64,000 bases of DNA from positions 137,364,096-137,428,095 of the forward strand of contig CM051455.1 in the NCBI GenBank assembly GCA_028274465.1. The letters run 5' to 3'. The position numbers and the translations under genes are program-made. Position 1 is the first letter of the stretch, and each line of letters starts with the position of its first letter. Source of the stretch: Plantago ovata. Taxonomy: Eukaryota; Streptophyta; Magnoliopsida; Lamiales; Plantaginaceae. Below the pieces are notes generated by a model. The model had not been told where the DNA came from and did no database searches. It worked only from the letters and a program-made list of their open reading frames with translations. Below are positions 59,089-64,000 of the stretch, in pieces.

Positions 59089-59433
59089 TTGAGGATACTG
59101 GTTTTTGTACAATTTTCCGAGCATCTCAATTTAAACCACTATGTTCATCGTCATATTCAGCATGTTTTGAAGAGGTCTAGTGAATCCGGGAGTTCTAATA
59201 TCAAATCCAAGCCAAAAGGTTCGAAGAAGAGACATCAGGCACCTGAAGTTCGCCCCAAAAAACCATTAAGCCATGCAGTCCTTATTATTGGATATGGTAC
59301 CGATCCTGACAGTACCCATTTCTATATAATAAAGAATTCGTGGGCTGGAAAAAAATGGGGCCATAAAGAAGCTGGTGGTTATGCTAAAATTGCTGTCGAT
59401 CTAATTGTAGGTCATGTTTATTACTCCCATTGA
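59089..59433 (+). pseudogene. Papain-like cysteine protease, C-terminal fragment
   Basis: The frame (stop at 59431) carries the C-terminal catalytic half of a C1A peptidase: [20 protein letters not shown] with the active-site His, [12 protein letters not shown] with the catalytic Asn, and [11 protein letters not shown]. The usual KNSWG glycine is Ala. The Cys-containing half, propeptide and any ATG start are absent; upstream is a basic Lys/Ser-rich stretch ([18 protein letters not shown]). It begins only 60 bp after the MYB stop codon, same strand. It could be a relic or a late exon of an unrecognised gene. Confidence 0.65.
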
Positions 59434-60032
59434 CATAGCATTTGGTCAGTCTGGATAGTGTTATCCTCAGTCAGTCATAGCCTCTATGTGACTTCCCATG
59501 GGACTTTGAATCTTTGATGACTTTGTTTAGTATTCCTTGTTTGTGGAGATTAATAGAATCCGAAAGAATTTGGAATTATTGATTGTCGCTTATCTGCACT
59601 TTTAAGTTTTTGTTGAATTGGTTAAGATTCATCCCATTAGGTTGAGTTGGTTAAGGTATGTTTACTGTGCTGCTTGGCTGCTATCCAGTTTCTCGTATTT
59701 CCGAAACTAAGTGGCTCTAGAAGGTCTATATTTCTTTATGTTAGGAAGGGGCAGTTTTGTGAGAAGCTGTAGGGTTAGAAACTGATCCACTCAGGTGCAA
59801 TGTTTGTTTTGGATAACAAGAAAGAAAAATGCACTAAATTTGAAGCCTAGTATAATAATAATCCATAATGTATTCATTTTGCAGCACTTAAGCATATCCT
59901 CATAAGTTGTTCTGGTTTTCATAAATAAACAACAAAGTTACAAAACCAAAGTTACACCAGCTCTGGTTTTCTGCTTCCTCAGATGCCTCCTTTTCAATCT
60001 GAATTGTTAATATGTAAAAGGTGGAGTCTCAC
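59434..60032. other. Spacer, no gene seen
   Basis: Non-coding, between the protease fragment and the calreticulin fragment. No repeat recognised. Confidence 0.5.
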
Positions 60033-60279
60033 CTGCCAAACTTCAATACCGACATACTTGATAGGCTTGAGAACATAAAGATCCGGATCATCCTCAAATT
60101 CTAACCAAGGTAAATCAAGAGCAAGCAACACATGAGCAAATTAAAAGATCCAGTAAAATTAAAGAAAAGTGAATATATAGAATTAGTTTCCCCCTTAAAC
60201 ATGCCATGCATACCAGGATTATCAACCCAAGGGATCTTCCACTTTCCTTTGTAATATTAGGATTCTTGATCTTCCGTTC
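60033..60279 (-). pseudogene. Calreticulin (CRT3-like) fragment, two exons
   Basis: On the minus strand 60279-60214 reads ERKIKNPN, then after a one-base slip YKGKWKIPWVDNP, ending at a donor; 60100-60033 continues [20 protein letters not shown] then VWQ and another donor. Joined, this is the end of the calreticulin P-domain and start of the following lectin-fold region. It resembles the CRT3 type of plant ER lectin chaperones. The intron between them is intact, so it arose by DNA duplication, not retroposition. The slip and the absence of other exons mark it as a relic. Confidence 0.75.
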
Positions 60280-60534
60280 AATGTAAATAAAAAGAAATTA
60301 ATATTTCATATTAACCAAGACTAGACTTATTTAGTACTAGTCATTACATAAAGTTATGTTTAGGTCAATTAAATTTTGTTCGGAGGAAAAAAATAGAGAC
60401 TTAGGCTCTGTTCTCTTCGTCTAAAAAAGTCTGAACTGAACTGAATTTATTTGTAGTACAAAATACTATTATGCAAATCTGAACTGAACTTAATCAATTT
60501 TCAGATGAAAATAAGAGAGTCTTAGGAGCCGTTT

Positions 60535-61580
60535 GGTTCACTAGGAAAAGGAAATATTTTGGTGATTTTGCATCACATTTCCTTGATTGGTTCATAGGAA
60601 ATGTAAGTAGAAAATCTTCGAAACCGGTCAGACCACATTTTGCCTTTTTTGGAACCGAAAATCATCTTGAGGGATTTTGTGCATGAAAATTAAAAACTTT
60701 TCCTAGTTGAAATTCATTGGGGGGACATGTATTTCATTTTAGAAATCTCTCAATATTTTACCTTTCTATTTTGACCTCCAAAATACATAATTTTTGTCCA
60801 AACTATACTCAATGCCCCAACTAATTACAACCTCTTTCTTCCTTCTTCTTATCCCTTCTTCCTTCTTCTAATCTTCTTCTTCACGGTCAACTATGGCACA
60901 AAACTGCTTTAAACATTTTTCAATTAAACAACCAACAAATTGGAGCCGATATAACAGAGCAATGATTTACACTTTCCCCACCATGTCACTTTCTTCTCCA
61001 CTTCACCATAAAACCGAACTCACCTTAATTGATTTCTGTACAATCCTCAGAAACCCAGTCTCGTATAGTAACCGGAGTGGCAGTAGTTATGTTCATGGAA
61101 TTAGCAATTCTTTAGTGCTTCGGAGCAATAGTCCGTCGATGGGGGTAAACACAGCTGTAGAGGTGGAATCGGAGTAATTCCACTCAGTCAACACCACCAG
61201 CGGCAAGCTCAAGAGATAACATAAACTTCAACATATTGTTTTGGGGCTTTTTAATCTTGTTTGCCAGATTTATAATTGTGAATTTCAATGGCAAAAACTT
61301 CAACATTATCCAGAATTTTGGGGCTTTTTAATCTTGTTTTCCAGATTTATAATTGTGAATTTTCAATGTTGTTTTCTATATAAACCCTAATCAGAAATTT
61401 GGGGATTTTTACAAGGAGGGCATTTTTGACCTTTTATCAATCTGGTTCGTTTAACATTTCCTTGACGATATAGCAAACCAATCATATAAATCTTCCTAGT
61501 ACAATTCCTACTTCTAAGAAATAACCAGATTTATTAGGAAATCTTACCTTTCATTTTCCTAATCCAAACCAAACGGCCGC
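60535..61580. mobile_element. TIR transposon with GCCGTTTGGTT ends
   Basis: GGAGCCGTTTGGTTCACTAG at the left and, reversed, GCGGCCGTTTGGTTTGGATT at the right; flanking TTTCCTA-type phrases recur inside each end. About 1.05 kb, without transposase. The inner region has a non-conserved 94-codon frame (60893-61177) with no recognisable domain. No clear target duplication. Confidence 0.6.
61223..61371. repeat. About 75-bp tandem duplication inside the TIR element
   Basis: AAACTTCAACAT, TTTTGGGGCTTTTTAATCTT and CCAGATTTATAATTGTGAAT occur twice, offset by 72-77 bp. Confidence 0.8.
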
Positions 61581-61801
61581 TTTGTGAAAAATTAATGTTT
61601 GGATCCTACATTATTGGCCCAAATTAAAGAGGTTGTATCTATAATGAGGAGAGAGCCCCATCAGTATTAGGCCTTTTTATTTGTCAAAAGTCAAGTCCAA
61701 ACAACATACAAGCCGACATCGCATAGGATTAGGGGCGATTGTATTACAAAACTATAACGACGGAGGATGAAAAATCTGTAGACGGAAGGTCTGACAGGTC
61801 G

Positions 61802-63941
61802 ATGGACGAGGAGGATAGATCTGACAAATCTCTAGACGAAGGTCGATAGATGAGGAGGAGGATAGGTCAAACAGATCGACCGAGGAGGAGAATGAACCAT
61901 GTTATACCACTGGGAAAAAGCGTAAAAACCAGGAGGATTGTGAACCAGTTTCCGACTCAGATTCAGAGGATGAGTACGATTCATCGGACAACAGTGATAA
62001 TGATGATGATGAAAGCACCGGAGCGTATGGAGTTGTGGAGGCGGCTGATTTGGAGCCCGTACAAGTTTTTAACGGTAATGGTGTTCCGGCAACCAAAGCT
62101 GAGATTCTTAGGTGGATGGTTGCCTCTGGTATGACTGAAGAAGAAAATAAGAGCCTCATTCCAAAACTCAGGAGATACTTAAACTTAAACTCTCTTCAAC
62201 AGAGCAAGGTACTAACAACATACGAGTAATATTTATTATTATTATTGTTGTTGTTGTTGTTGTTTATTCCTCTTATATTACTGATACTGCTGCCTGCATT
62301 GTTATAGATTTTACTTGTGTTTATGTTTAGGAGGATACTCTAGTTTTATTTTTACATATTCATCTATATGCATGAATGAGTGTTCCTAAGTTTTATTTAT
62401 TCAATGTTTTATATGATGGAATTTATCAATCTTTCTTTGATTTCCTACTCTGCTTTATTATGGGACCAAGTTACAACATAGAGCCCTATAGCCAGTTAAG
62501 ACAGTTATAATTGTATCTCATCAGTCACTGTTATGATCACTGCATGATATATAAGGCCACAAGGCCAGGGTTCTCAAGACAAATAAAAGCTAAAACACCA
62601 GCTCTAGCATGCCCTTCTTTACTTTTCCTTGCAGAATCGTTTTGATAAGTAGCTAGAGTGTTAATTAAGACTTGAGAGAGATAATGGGAGTTGCTGATTT
62701 CCTTTTGGTAAAACACTTGTGCCTCCTGCTGCTACCAAGTGGTATACGCTAATAATAATACTCTTTTTTCCTGTGCTTAACAACCAACAGAAGCTGTTAC
62801 CACAATCAGCACTACCAACCTAGATAAAAAAAAGGTTCCAGCTGCCAAAACAACCAATCATATATAGAAATCCATATCTGAATATTAAACAATCACATTT
62901 AGTCTTCTTATCTCTACTTCTTAACCTGTTCTCCTGGAGAATAGGGGCTGATGTAAAAGGCAAACCGTCTTGCAGACGTAACATGAGTTTTACAAGAAAC
63001 ATTTGCATACTGGCTTACCCCTGAATAACAGGCCTCATCTTGACTATATTAGTGGTAAATAAATATACTTAACCACTCAAGTTTCTTACTAGTTTGCAGG
63101 TTCTTAGGTTATCTTTGATTCATTCTAGGTTTCATTTTGAGTTGGTTTACTAAATCTGATGTGCAAAGTTGTTTTATTAATTTGTATTGGTTTTTATATT
63201 ACTGTATCTCTGTGTTAAAGGGAAAACACTACGCAATCTAGATTTCTAAGTTTACTTGTTTTGTTTATACTTTTCAGGGGTACAAATGTACTGATTTTCC
63301 TGGTCATATTCATGGAGTTACATCGGTGCAGCCAAGATATCATGTTATTGAAGAACGCAATAGATACCCAGAGGGTTATAACCATCTTTTGTTGATGGCT
63401 TCCCTGGCCATTGGAGAGTACAACATTAAAGCAGATTCTAGATATGAGGTTAAGACTGTACAGTATGCCACTTGGAACTGTGTTGTGGATTATGCGTACA
63501 AGATCACATTTATGGCGTCTGATGGACCAGCAACTATGTCATTTCGAGCTCATGTGAGACACTCTCATGCAAATTCAGTTTACTGTCTTGTCTTGCGAGC
63601 CAGAGGAGTCTAATGTGAAACCTTGTGAGCTAGAGGAGTCACGTGTGAAACCTTGCGAGCCAGAGGAGTCAAGTATGCAATCATCATCTACTGAGTCTAC
63701 GGAGAAAGAAGAATCGATAGAGGGGGAACAACACAAGAAGTTAAATACACGCGATGCCATTTCATTTCTACGCGGTTATGGAGAAAAGGATGAGTGGGTC
63801 ACCCCTATATCGGTTCTGAGTTCTTTATCTGACGTTGACATTTTGGAGTTAATTAAGCGTGACCAGCGGTTTGCTAAGATGGATGAAAGCAAGCTCACTA
63901 AAAAAGTTCGGAAATATTTAGACTCCATTTCCAAGAGCGAG
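61802..63941 (+). CDS. Cystatin-like modular protein, partial (runs off window)
   Basis: Exon 1 ends at 62208 and exon 2 spans 63278-63941, ending at a donor (GAG|GTATGA); more exons lie beyond the window. Exon 1: an acidic Arg/Asp/Ser repeat region (RSDRSMDEEDRSDKS...), an acidic tract (SDSDSEDEYDSSDNSDNDDD) and a helical module, AEILRWMVASGM...KLRRYLNLNSLQQSK. Exon 2: a cystatin-fold domain (LASLAIGEYN-like MASLAIGEYNIKADSRYEV, then NCVVDYAYKITFMASD) similar to plant UPF0725/cystatin-related proteins; the inhibitory QxVxG is degenerate. Then 30-bp repeats (CEPEESNVKP x3), and a second helical module DILELIKRDQRFAKMDE...KVRKYLDSISKSE like the first. Frame breaks near 61835 and between 63555 and 63600 interrupt it. 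Start at 61802 is tentative. Confidence 0.6.
63600..63690 (+). repeat. 30-bp coding tandem repeat, three copies
   Basis: TG(C/T)GAGC(C/T)AGAGGAGTC followed by variable AA/CG and GTGAAACCT at 63594, 63624 and 63654, encoding CEPEES-xVKP units in the frame that leads to the second helical module. Confidence 0.85.
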
Positions 63942-64000
63942 GTATGAATAATTTTCTTTTTTCTTTTTTAAATTCTTGAATGATGAATTTTAATTCCTAT

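Overview
This is a nuclear segment of a flowering-plant genome. The genes are interrupted by AT-rich introns with GT-AG borders, the spacers are full of MITEs, LINE and LTR-retrotransposon pieces, and the proteins are plant types: FAS1, a plastid stearoyl-ACP desaturase, a SEUSS-like co-regulator, an NLR with plant kinase-2/RNBS motifs, a terpene-synthase exon and R2R3-type MYB repeats. The NLR remnant resembles the R1-like CC-NBS-LRR class common in asterids, so an asterid (possibly Lamiales) is my best guess; this is inference only.

Layout. 0.6-9.0 kb: two minus-strand genes, a HAD-IIA hydrolase (7 exons) and mitochondrial ribosomal protein uS5m (8 exons), with a 62-bp tandem repeat and an orphan exon between them. 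9-14 kb: a single-exon four-TM membrane protein, then a gene-poor stretch holding a perfect 21-bp inverted repeat. 14.3-17.1 kb: a short SEUSS-like (LIM-domain-binding) gene behind a duplicated leader. 17-29 kb: decayed DNA with a terpene-synthase exon relic, a 5'-truncated LINE, a gypsy gag/LTR relic, and a Mutator-like element whose empty site is still visible about 0.9 kb away. 29.5-38.2 kb: two chromatin genes in tandem on the plus strand, an INO80D/NSL2-type zinc-finger protein and FAS1 (CAF-1 large subunit) with an E2F-like promoter site. 40.1-43.4 kb: stearoyl-ACP desaturase. 44-46 kb: an NLR pseudogene split by a hAT element with 8-bp target duplication. 46-56 kb: a repeat graveyard (long foldback element, Stowaway and Tourist MITEs, a LINE tail with target duplication, nested insertions, a CTAGTTTCAG minisatellite). 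56.2-59.0 kb: a MYB gene with a tandemly duplicated DNA-binding exon. 59-64 kb: a papain-like protease fragment, a calreticulin fragment and a cystatin-like gene that runs off the right edge.

No operon-like joint function is expected. Recurrent themes are (i) many local tandem duplications of about 60-480 bp in introns, leaders and even exons, (ii) insertions datable by target-site duplications, and (iii) three places in otherwise good coding sequence where a single-base-equivalent frameshift falls in or beside acidic or repetitive codons (uS5m once, the cystatin-like gene twice), which may be assembly errors. All exon borders were assigned by eye from splice consensus and family similarity; no search or transcript evidence was available.
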